From Stercorarius parasiticus (Eukaryota; Chordata; Aves; Charadriiformes; Stercorariidae): a stretch of DNA of 64,000 bases. The notes below the pieces were generated by a model, which made no database searches, was not told where the DNA came from, and saw nothing but the letters and a program-made list of their open reading frames with translations. Positions 23,401 through 33,327 of the stretch are shown here, one piece after another. Every line of letters starts with the position of its first letter. The stretch's first letter is position 1. Position numbers and translations under genes: made by a program. The stretch covers positions 372,001 through 436,000 of the forward strand of contig VWZL01004335.1 in assembly GCA_013396915.1 (NCBI GenBank), in the 5' to 3' direction.

Positions 23401-26400
23401 ATCAACCTTTACACAGGCAAACAAGCAACACGCTTATCCATCATGCTTGATGCTCACTGGTCTCAGAGGGAGTTGTGGGATGCTCTGCACTGTGAAAAAG
23501 TCAGGTGTCTTTCCTTTGGACGGATTTAGTCTCCTGTGACTTTATAGGTGTATGTATCAACTGCAGAATTAAATTTTAGTCATTATGGTCTCCTTCCTGC
23601 AGTCAATAACAGTTTAAATAAGCTATTTCAGATATTTGCCATAATGTGGGATAGATTCTACCCTAAAAAAGTCTATTAATTTGCTCTGACTATGAAGAGA
23701 TTCTCAACATCCAGGTTACACGTAGGCATCCATCAGATGCATCCCATCATAAGTAAGTTTAAATCTGGCTTGAAGGGCAGCATTCGTCTGATGAAGTGCA
23801 GACAGCTGCAATGTTGACAACCACATTTACTCTCCTTTTGTACTCAGTTCAAAGAAACAGGTGTCTTTAGGGTGCAAGTAATCTAATATTAAAGCAGCCA
23901 ATTAAAATAGGTCAGACTGATCATTCCCTTAAAGGAATCTATTTGCCCCCACTGGCCGGGAGTCTGTGGCAAGGAGCTGAGCTGTGTGAATGTTGGGTGG
24001 GATAAACTCCACGCTAAAAAGTCACCTATAGCCTCATTTCGGCTGCAGTAAGAAACCACACGTGGCCAAAAATTAGAAAGCTCATGATGTGACCAAACCT
24101 GAGCAATGTGGGACAACCATTAAGAGTCACTTTAGTGGGGAAAACACAGGTGCAAGTGAACTCACTCAGTACAAAACCCTGTACTTTTGCAGTAATGTCA
24201 TCTTACTTGGGGATCGGTATACAACTATTAGTTAAAGTTAATAAAATAAACTCCTCTGGTTTTTTGTTAGGTAGGTAAGAATGTGTAGCCATCATAAGTG
24301 TAATGAGGAATAAACCAGTAATCGTTGATTCTGTATGACATGAATCTGAGGAAATCAATTCAGCTAGAGATGATTAAAATATCAAAGCTCCAAACTCTCA
24401 TGGGATCGTAGTACTGGGCAATTCCTTAGCAGAGTGCACATCACCCAAAGCTTACAAAAATATTTTCAGAAAGAGCCACAGGAAGTATTACAACATTGAA
24501 GACATGATAGCGCAGAACGCAACAAGTCCGGAAATGTGACTCCATGCCCATCTCAGCCTGGTACCCATGTCCTGCCTGCCTGAAACCAGGCAGTTTACCT
24601 CCTGCTCCTCTTCCACTGTCCACTTGACTCGCCTGTGTAGGGCCGTGAGCTCCTCTCTCTCGTGTTTATCTAGAGCTGTGCCCCATGGCAGTACCTCTCG
24701 AAAAAAACATGGGACTGCAGATCAACACTGATTGACCGGCTGTCATCCTCCAACAAAAATAGTCTCAGCATGTTATTATTATCATCTTAGTCAAAAGATA
24801 TACTAGGGAGACACTGAAGGCCTTTAATTCTTATACCCATAAGAGATGCAGATTGTGGCAGGCAAATGCATAAGGAAGTGCAAACAACCATACAGCAGCT
24901 GCCAAGTCCTTGCTGCTTTCTACAACCAGACACATTCTCTGCAATGCACTGTTAATTATTTGGCCAAATTATTTTTTTACACCTTTTTTCTGAACCGTAA
25001 TTTTTTCCGATGCCATGTTTGAACATAGGGAATTCTTTGAGAAAGGCAGTTGTTTCTCCTTGCTGCAGCTTCATAGCCTGCAGCAGGGAGGAGGGCAACA
25101 GATTTAAGATTTCCAGGTGAGTCTCTCAAATTTAAGAGTCACTTTAGTGACACCTCCAGTGAAGGGCCACAACCAGCTTGAATTTTGTTCCCTCAATGGT
25201 AAACACAACCTTGTAATCACAGGCTCAGTTTCTAAGTTGGCCAACATCTGTTATGGCCAGTGCTTCACCTTCGCAGCATGGTTTTTCTCTGTCTCATCCA
25301 CAATTTAGACTGGAAAGGAGTTTCTATTAGGTTTAAAAAACAACAACAAAAAAATCTACAAAGACAGATGACCAGGGAAATGAGGTATCAGAAGAATCTT
25401 GTTCTCCCATCTCCTTTTCCAAATTCCCATATTATTTCCCATTACATCCCCTTAAGTGTTCAATCTGCCTGAGTCCTTAGGTCTCCAGGTGGGCTGCAGA
25501 TTTTGGTATGACAAAGACATCAGACAAACTCATGACTCAGACTCCTGATTCAGAGAAGTGCGATTAAAATGAAAATCTGGGTCCAACATTTGCCATGAAA
25601 GAAAACAGTAAAAATTAATCCAGACTCCAGTACTAGATCTTAACATGTCAGAGCCTGATGACTATGGGCTTTGTTTAAACACAAAATAAGTACATTTCAA
25701 TACATTTCAATATGAGTCTCCATAAATCGGTCCGTGCTTTTGTCAAGCAAAATGTATAGGTGGAAACATCAAAATGTATAGGTGGAAAGCCAGCGAGGTT
25801 TAAATGCCCCCTGTTTTCTGCTCCAACACAGGATCAGCAAAAGACATGGGCTTGAGCCAAGGCAGGACTTGTCTTGCCAGTGGCAGGGATAGTCTGAATT
25901 GTCACTTTTTAAAGACTATCTAGCAACATACAGATGTGCCTCACTGGCTTGTCCACAAACTAGGAAAGATCTAGCATCAAAACTACTCTTTTAGCCTAAA
26001 TAGTAGCAATCATCTCTTTTAGCACTGTAGATTGCAAATTCAAGCCCTACAAGCAGTACGAGCGGGACAGATTATGCACAGATTTGCACTCATTAGGTCA
26101 CTTACCCTCCCTAGATTTATAGCCACAGTGCAAGTGTTTTACTTCCCCCAATGTACATTTACAGTCTGTTACCGCTACCATACCATTATTCATCATTATT
26201 TTTAACTTCAATTTTGACTTTTCCAAGAAGTTTTAATTTGTCCATGGAGCTTATTGCAGGCTAGGAGACATTCTGATATATTTACCACTGGCATTGTGAA
26301 AGGCATAAATGAATGCAATGCAAAAATGTCGAGGAAAGGCAGAGGGTCCCACTGGAAGTTAGCCAAATATTTAATACTTAAGATGAAGTTCTAACCTTTT

Positions 26401-27454
26401 AATTTTGCTCTGTCTGGTTGCAGGAAGTGCCTTGACAACATGGTACCAATGGCTGTTTCAAGGATAAGATATTCTTCAGCCCCAGCCTACGTTACACAGA
26501 GAAAAAGTTATTTTCCGATGCACGTTCATGGCACCCAAGTAAAGAAATGAAAAAGAGAGAGCTCTTGCATGTTTTCCTCTTCGCCTGCAGAGCCTACGGC
26601 CAAGAGTTGATGATAAAGATGATGCTTCAGGCCTTGAGTCTGCCACAACCCATGGAGAAGCAGTATTAAGGACGCAGTTCTACAAAGCACTGGACCCCAT
26701 GTTGTTTGCGTACCTCATTAGATGGCAGTTTGTCTAGTAAAGAATGGGTATGGAAGAAATTCTTGAGAGGTTACAGCTCTGAAGAAAACACATGCAAGAC
26801 CTGCACACTGCTGACATGGGCCAGCAGCCCCCTGAAGTTATTTTTTAACCTCCATACACTGACCATTCAGCCACTTTGAAGGGAAAAATTTAGCCCTGTA
26901 CATCACTTGCTCCTATCGCTTATTTAACACACGATTGCTACCGCAAGACTCCTGCATCTCCCATCTTTTGGATCACATCAGCATCGTTGCTAAACTCAGA
27001 CAACGCTAACCATATTCAAAGAATCACTGGTCTTTCTCATTAGGATCCTACAGGATTTGGTTTTCCACAACTACAGCCTCTCCATAGCCACGTTAAAAAT
27101 AGGCTTGGTAATACTTTTCACATTTGTAGGCTGTCACAAATGGTTAGCAGGGAAGAAGTCATTGAAATGCACATGACTTTATAATTAAGGCACCTAACTC
27201 TTATAAAACCCATTTTTCACAGAAGCAGTGACTTTTAATAAAGTGCAGTGGAGCTGTGGGGGATTCTGTGGTTTCTGTGTGCAGGCCTTGTGCGAACATT
27301 TCGACCCTCAGCCCTGACCACAGAGACCACAGTCATCAGGAGGAATATTTATTTCCACTCCAGCACTTGTCTGGTCTGGTGGACAAGCCCCCGAGCACGG
27401 AGCTGCGAGGCCCAGGGCACGGTGCCTTGCGGGAAGCTAATGGCACTCGTTCCC
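20413..27454. other. Unassigned, largely unique non-coding sequence
   Basis: About 7 kb without a recognisable gene or named repeat. Small structures: a (CCA)n run at about 22805-22818, A/T-runs at 23281-23360, a 10-bp tandem TACATTTCAA x2 (25691-25710), a 22-bp tandem duplication at 25748-25791, and an 18-bp exact direct repeat (24120-24137 and 25132-25149). A possible small exon lies at 22442-22477 (CTGCAG acceptor, GAG|GTGAGG donor). The AT-rich part at about 26160-26320 has a conserved-element look, but nothing specific supports that. Confidence 0.5.
25748..25791 (+). repeat. 22-bp tandem duplication
   Basis: CAAAATGTATAGGTGGAAA occurs at 25748-25766 and again, identical, at 25770-25788, giving a 22-bp period. 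The lack of divergence suggests a recent duplication. Confidence 0.9.
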
Positions 27455-27545
27455 CTTTGCTGGGCCTCAGTTTCTCCATCTATAAAATCAGGATGATGAT
27501 TTCCTCTTCTTTTGAAAGCTGCCTTGAGAGCTAGGGATGAACTGA
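27455..27545 (+). mobile_element. MIR/CORE-type SINE 3' half
   Basis: GGGCCTCAGTTTCTCCATCT (27462-27481) followed by ATAAAATCAGGATGATGAT matches the standard MIR words GTGCCTCAGTTTCTCCATCT and GTAAAATGGGGATAATAAT. The copy is truncated on its 5' side. It faces a minus-strand MIR that begins about 10 bp later. Confidence 0.8.
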
Positions 27546-27554
27546 GCAAGATGT

Positions 27555-27690
27555 TACCATTTTTTCAGGTGGGGTCACTGGGGCGTGCAGAGGTGATGCT
27601 ACCACTGATGAAGTTGGAGAGAGAGCTGGAAATCAAGTCCAGGAGTCATGAGTCCCATTCCCATGCATGCTCCAAGGGATGAAGCTCCTT
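27555..27690 (-). mobile_element. MIR/CORE-type SINE, minus strand
   Basis: On the + strand the order TTTTTTCAGGTGGGGTCACT, GAGAGAGCTGGAAATCAAG, TCCAGGAGTCATGAGTCCCA and CATGCTCCAAGGGATG is that of a reverse-complemented MIR (usual words: TTTTACAGATGGGGAAACTG, CAGAGCTGGGATTTGAACC, AGGTCTCCTGACTCCCAG). It lies tail to tail with 27455-27545. Confidence 0.75.
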
Positions 27691-28569
27691 TCACTTCACG
27701 GCCTTGTGAGGAGTAGGATGCAGGAAATTAAAACCTGGAAATTAAACTGATTAAGCTCTTTTATCCAGATCAGTAGGAGGATCACACGGAGGAGAGCACG
27801 CTTGCTCTCTCCATGCAAGTAGTAACAACACACTCAAAGCCAGAAAATCCAGATTAAATTAAAACAGCCATTAGATAATTGCTAGAAATGAATTTCACTT
27901 CACTGCAAAGGGTACCCATTTCAGCTCCCCTGCTGAGCGAAGTCAGGGGAAAATACGTGATTATCAGCGTGATGACAACAGGCCACCCACACTGCCAATT
28001 AGAACAGCAGATATCGCAATGCTGCCCATCAGCATCCACCGACCTGTCACAGGGCCACCGCTATCAGTGTGAAAACACTACACGGTGAGAGCATGGGATT
28101 TTGGAGAGACGCGGTCCACCTCTTGCTTGTGGTGCCTGTCTGGCTGCAGGTCGGGGCGTCCCTCGCCGGGACTCCAACACCTCAATCCTTCTGTCACCCC
28201 GTTCACCAACAGGTTGAATAATCCCCTCTTTCAACTAATCCTTTGTCTGCTCCTGAGTATGCAAAGTGTGACTTTTGGGGGCCATTTGAACTCTTGTTGT
28301 GGGATCTCTGTGACAGGTAACAAGCTTTACAGTGAAGGAAAAAGCAATAGATTCATCACTGGCGCTTGCAGGCTTCTGACACTGTCTCATATTCACTTTC
28401 CTAATCAGGTGAGGGGAAACACGGGTCTAGATAAAACTGCTAGAGAGTGGGGACAAGGCTGTAGATATATGTACCCAGAGAGCAGTTATCAATGGCTCAT
28501 TGTCAAAACAGAAAGCGGTGCTGGAAATCCAGAAAACATGACCTGGGCGGACGGATTGATCGAGTTACA
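27691..28569. other. Unassigned non-coding sequence
   Basis: No gene was recognised. The longest plus-strand open frame of the window (28085-28750, 221 codons) starts here, but its last 50 or so codons are ancient CR1 sequence and the rest shows no domain, so it is not called as a gene. Splice-acceptor-like GCTTGCAG lies at about 28366-28373. Confidence 0.5.
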
Positions 28570-28589
28570 TTTATTAGCCAAAAGAGAGT

Positions 28590-28880
28590 CTTGGTGGGAT
28601 ATAACCACCTTTGAGTACAGAAAAGGCTGTTACGAAGCGCATGGGTACAATCTATCCTCACTGGTAGGACAAGAAATGTCTTTACATTGCTGCAAAGAAA
28701 AATTCCAACCAGATAGGGAAAAAATTTATGAGGATCAAGAACATCAGTAGATTCAAGACTGTGAAATCTCCATCCTTGTGGTTCTTTAAACACAGGCTGG
28801 ATAAACTTTTGCCAGGAAAAACAGGTATAAGGGACTCTGTTTAAGATAGGCAACTCTGCTATAGGCTTTCTGTGTGCGTT
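28590..28880 (+). mobile_element. Ancient CR1 LINE, ORF2 end and 3' UTR start
   Basis: The reading FEYRKGCYEAHG at about 28610-28645, a degraded KEKFQPDREKIYEDQEHQ segment (about 28697-28747) and then GTGAAATCTCCATCCTTGTG (28761-28780) with AAACACAGGCTGGATAAAC (28789-28807) follow the order of a CR1 C-terminus: YIKG.., RF.LD.R..F..RI..HWN, EIPSL..FK.RLD. It is heavily diverged, about as old as 5530-6490. Confidence 0.7.
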
Positions 28881-29478
28881 TGAATGATGTCCTGAAGCTT
28901 GATGTGCTTCTGGCCAGGCTTTGTGCATCTGCGTCACTTGGGTATAGGCTGCTGGCAGCTCAGTGCAGCACACAGAGCTAATCCACTCTCAAGATGCCTA
29001 AAAAAATATGAGCTGATGTTACGGCAGGCAAGATTGGGGCTTTTCTAGCAGAAACTGCAGTTGTGCAATGCTACTGAAAGGGTGGATGGGAAGTAGCAGT
29101 TAAGCCGAGAGTACAAGGCTGGGTCATGTGCAGACCTGAGCGTTTTCTCTGTTCTTTGCCCAAGTTCATCTCAAACCAGGTCTGGAGCAAGGACTTGTAT
29201 CTAAGCTGTGCGGACATAAGGCATGAAGTGCTGGAAAACCAGGTAGCATGGTGTCAGATATCGCAACTCACCCTGTGGCTGATGCCAAAATCCCCACCCA
29301 GTCCCTCCGCTGGCGTTACATGGGTTGATCTTGGGAGTTCAGGAGCCATTTGGGACAGACTGAAGTCTGCCACTGCCTTCACACGCACACAAAACATATA
29401 AGCCACAGAGACTCAGCCTAATGTGCAACCAGGATTCCTCGATCTTGCGCTAGCAGAGGGGAGCCCAATTAGAAGGAA
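28881..29478. other. Unassigned non-coding sequence
   Basis: Nothing recognised. A 91-codon open frame (29126-29401) has no domain or splice context. Confidence 0.55.
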
Positions 29479-29539
29479 TATGGAACTAGATGATCTCTAA
29501 GGTTCCTTCCAACCCGAACCATTCTATGATTCTATGATT
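29479..29539 (+). mobile_element. Avian-type CR1 LINE 3' tail
   Basis: About 60 bp of CR1 3' end: ATATGGAACTAGATGATCTC, TAAGGTTCCTTCCAACCCG, then ATTCTATGATTCTATGATT. The ATTCTATG tandem marks the exact 3' terminus. Diagnostic positions differ slightly from 15009-15074 (CTCTAAGGTTCC against CTTTAAGGTCCC), so the two come from different source copies or have diverged. Confidence 0.92.
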
Positions 29540-30834
29540 ATGAGCCTATGCCTGCTCATCCCAGTGGGAATCAGGGTTGGTGAGTGCAGGAATACATGCC
29601 GCGTTGGGATAAACCAAGGAAAACATAGAGGAAACATTGTGGGTTCTTATATAGATGTGTAGCTCTGTAGAGTTGTGCAGTCCTCTATACAGTGAATTGA
29701 CTACAAATCCCGCACTAGCAGCTACTGGGTTCATACATCACATAATAGGTACAATTCACTCTAAATTAAAAAGGCAATGTAAAATAGATTTAAGTATAAA
29801 ATGCACAGAAAAATGTAATTTATTTGGTCTCTGCTTCAGTGACTATATGGTAGTAGCAGGCTTCTCTGGGGAAGGTGCTTTGCAGGGATTAACAGCCAGG
29901 TGGGGGTTAACAGGCCACAGCTGCACTATGATCCCAAACTCCACCCCATATTAATGATCTTCTGAGGACATACCCTTAAATTAGAGGAAATGACAGGTTT
30001 AAATTGGCATGTGCCACACACAGTGCAGTGGCAAGCCCAACAGTTAGTATAATTTTTAATATGGCCATAGAAAACACCTTTTTATACTAATAGAATAAAT
30101 CATGTTCTCAACACCTGGAGTTTACACTAGCCAATCTGTAATAACGTATTAATGCATAGCAGTTGCACATCCTGTTACAGAGCGGCAATAAAATGGTGAG
30201 GGACCCAAGGGTAAGGGTATTAGCTCAAGCTAGCAAGACTCACTGACGGTTGTGGATCACCACTCTCCAACAGTGCGGCTGATTACCTTCAGTATCACAC
30301 AACAGACCATTAACTCATTTTCTTTCCTAGATGTCCACGGGCTTTTCTTTTTTTTTTTAATTCTTTCCTGATTATGTAGACTTCAATTCAGGTAAACGTT
30401 CCTATTTACGGTCTTCCTTTTAGAGTGAGCTCTAATTACACCAACTATCAAGCCCTCTCCATACCAGATGGGGGACAGATGCTGCCCCTTCCCTTAAGGG
30501 CACTATGGGTTTCTGATCCTTGAAAATGCACCAATGGTGGCAAGACAGCAAATACTTACATCCGCAGTGTAAGTGTACTTCTGAGTAGGGTGCAAGGAGA
30601 AGCAGGCATTTGCTCATACCTCCTTGAGAAAAATGGATTATTTTCTTCCTCTCAGAGGTATTCTTCCAAGCTGCCAGTGGCATCAGGCAGACATCAGTAA
30701 ATTGGTGACGGGCAGGTCCCATTTCCAAGCGGTGCTCTGAAAGCAGGAGGGCTGCTTTCTTCCTTTCTTAAATGAAAACCTGAAATTCTGATTTTAGCCA
30801 TGAAGTTGGTGCTTTTATGGGGAGGTAGATTTAC
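29540..30834. other. Unassigned non-coding sequence
   Basis: No gene or named repeat was recognised. A T-run lies at about 30349-30358. Open frames up to 99 codons are unsupported. The last 100 bases, 30730-30834, may be the decayed 3' continuation of the minus-strand CR1 that follows. Confidence 0.5.
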
Positions 30835-31200
30835 AAATAACACGTGACTCCTTGTAAAAAGGGAGTCTCCATCTTCTTGGTAGCCACCCTTTAAATACTG
30901 GAACATGATGATAAGTTCTCCCCTAAGCCTTCTTTTTTCAAGGCTGAACAGACCCAACTCTCTCAGCCATCCCTCATAGGGCAGGCTACCCAGTCCTTTG
31001 ACCATCTTGGTGGCCCTTCTCTGAACCCTCTCCAGCCAGGCCACACCTTTTTTGTACAGCGGGGACTAAAACTGAACACAGTGTTCCAGGTGTGGCCTGA
31101 CAAGCTCTGAGTAGAGTGGGATAATGACTTCTTTACCTCTGCTGGAGATGCCCTTGTTGATGCAACCCAGCATTCTGTTGGCTTTCTTAGCCACTGCAAC
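30835..31200 (-). mobile_element. CR1 LINE ORF2 fragment with in-frame stop
   Basis: On the minus strand, reading down from 31200, one frame stays recognisable over more than 110 codons: [19 protein letters not shown], then [17 protein letters not shown], a stop, [20 protein letters not shown], then [20 protein letters not shown] and [20 protein letters not shown]. This is the conserved C-terminal part of CR1 reverse transcriptase. The codon normally giving W after QF is TAG (31066-31068), so the copy is dead. It ends abruptly at 31200, where an (ATC)n microsatellite begins, and decays below about 30835. Confidence 0.92.
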
Positions 31201-31240
31201 ATATCATCATCGTCATCATCATCATCATCAATATAATCAT
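31201..31240 (+). repeat. (ATC)n microsatellite
   Basis: About ten imperfect ATC/CAT units with one CGT interruption. It directly abuts the 5'-truncated end of the minus-strand CR1 fragment. Confidence 0.9.
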
Positions 31241-33056
31241 TATTTTAAAAAGACTGGATCTACACATTCATTCCCATGATACAGCTATAATTATTTGATG
31301 CAGTGAGAGGTCTGGGTGTGAGTCCAGGTCTCCAGAAACCCATTTCAGTGCCTTCACCTTCAGCATGTGTTGGTAAGGGGGGAAAAAATCATCTGCTTTC
31401 CTTAAAAAATAAATGAGTTGGTAGATGTACCAAACCCGATATGATGCAAAACCAATATAATACCAAATGGAGCAGCAGGCAGCTAGGGAAGGCAGCAAAA
31501 ACATTATTTCTAGACTTGGAGTGACATCATCAATGACGCCTTTGACAAGGAAGTAAACAGGAAAAGCTGAGTTGGCTGAAAGTCTGTAAGAAACAGGGAG
31601 GGAAAAGTCCATATTTACCACATGGAAAAGGACAGACAAAGGCAGCATAGAACTGAATGTTATTTTCAACATTCCTAAAAGAGGATGAGACAGAAGACAG
31701 CGTAAAGACACAACAACGCTTAAAAAAGACTTTAAACAAGTGCTTACTAGTGTTTCTTTCTGAATGGATTTAGACTCTGGTTCACTTTGCACAAGGTGAA
31801 GAGAGAAAGCACGGCCAGGTCACGGGTATTGCTGCAGTTGAAAACTTGTCTGTTTTCTTATCCCCATACCAAACTTTTATCCAGCCTGAGAGTGCCCTGA
31901 TGCATCTCTGAAGGTAATCTTCCAAAGGCCCACACTGACATTTACCGTCTCCACATTTTGACAGCTTGCCTCCTCCTGAAACACATTAGGGTTACTGTCT
32001 TCATATGGACAGGCACGAAATTTGGTGAAACATTCAATTAGGAATGGACAGAAGGAGAGATTTATTGGTTCTCTAGTTCTGCAACCAAGATCAATATGAA
32101 GTCATCAATAACATGATGGTTAATGGAGCATACGCAGCAGGGTCCTGCATGGTATCCATGGAAAACTGTCATTATACAAAAATTAGACAATCTGGTGCTT
32201 CTGAGCAGAACCTGTGCCTCTTGTATCCCTATAACCTTAGCTACCTGACCAGAGGTTTCACGTATTGCTTTATCTACTGGCTGTCAAATCAAAACTGGGA
32301 CTGCAAGATAGACTTGTTTGCCATGGCTCGTATTGCAGAACTGGTGCTCCATATGTACAGCAAGGTGCCCGCTGCCTTCTCCCAAATAGAAGGCATTAAA
32401 AAGTGTAATCTCAGATTGGATTTCACCATCCGCACTTGGCAAGGAATTCTTTCTACCATGAGAGCAACAAGATACTGACATGGGTGAGCAGAAAACATAC
32501 ACTCTGAGTTACAAAAGGGTATGACCCATCCCACCAACATCAAGTAAACTCCTAAACTCTGCACCTACAGGTTACTAGTTGCTGAGCTGGGAAACGCTGA
32601 GTTGGGGTTCACTGCTTTTCCCACCTAAGCCTCAAAAACTATCATTTAATTCCATGGAAACAAGGCTTGACCTATAATACGAGCACTTTTTTGAAAGAAA
32701 AAAATGATACCCTCTTTTCTGAGGTTTGTATCACTACCGGATTCAAAACACACGAGATGATTTTAACTTTTTTTTCCCTATATATGGCATTCAAATTGAG
32801 GGACTATCTCTGACCTTCCCAGCAAAGTTGAACAGTAATGTTTTTAGTATCCATAAATTTTTTGGGTGTCACTTGCTAGTAAAAAGTTGGATAGGAAAAA
32901 CAGGGGGAAATAGCCTATCCATATGAAAACAATAATCATGTAATATTTATTGTCTGGGATTGAAATGTTTCAAATATTCAAAGCAATAAAACGTCAGGAA
33001 AAGCTAGACTTCCTGACGTAAAAAGGCTATAAATTTCTTCCTTCATAAGACACAAG
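31241..33056. other. Unassigned non-coding sequence
   Basis: I recognise no gene. A minus-strand open frame of 174 codons (31268-31792) and a plus-strand one of 121 codons (32113-32478) have ordinary AT-rich composition, no domain and no good splice context. They are treated as chance frames. Confidence 0.5.
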
Positions 33057-33327
33057 GTGTGGGGGGGAAAGAAAGAAAGAGAGAAAGGAAAAAAAAGAGA
33101 GAAGAGGAAGAAAGAAGGAAGAAAGGAAGGAAGGAAAGAAGGAAGGAAGGAAGGAAGGAAAAAAGAGAAAGACAGAAAGAGGGAAAGAAAGAAAAAAAGA
33201 AAAAAAAGAAAAAAGAAAAAAGAAAAAGAAAAAAGAAAAAGAAAAANNNNNNNNNNNNNNNNNNNNNNNNNNNNNNNNNNNNNNNNNNNNNGGGAGGGAG
33301 GGAGGGAGGGAGGGAGGGAAGAAGGAA
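33057..33327 (+). repeat. Polypurine microsatellite (GAAA/GGAA/GGGA)n with gap
   Basis: An almost uninterrupted purine tract on the + strand. It runs from G-rich (33060-33066) through GAAA, GGAA (33124-33160) and A-rich GAAAAA units to the gap 33247-33291, then seven GGGA units (33292-33319) and a short AAGGAAAA exit. Mirror-symmetric polypurine of this length can form triplex DNA, and the GGGA array meets the four-G3-run rule for a G-quadruplex. The Lys/Glu/Arg-rich or Phe/Ser-rich open frames across it (95-140 codons) are artefacts of the repeat. Confidence 0.97.
33247..33291. other. Assembly gap, 45 N
   Basis: A run of 45 undetermined bases inside the polypurine tract. The change from GAAAAA units on the left to GGGA units on the right shows that the missing part contains a repeat-unit transition; its true length is unknown. 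Confidence 1.

Noticed and set aside
31268..31792. 174-codon minus-strand open frame, hydrophobic
   Set aside because: Hydrophobic look comes from T-rich codons; no family resemblance and no supporting signals.
32113..32478. 121-codon frame with Cys/Tyr-rich look
   Set aside because: No recognisable fold or signal peptide, no homologue recognised; opposed by two minus-strand frames.
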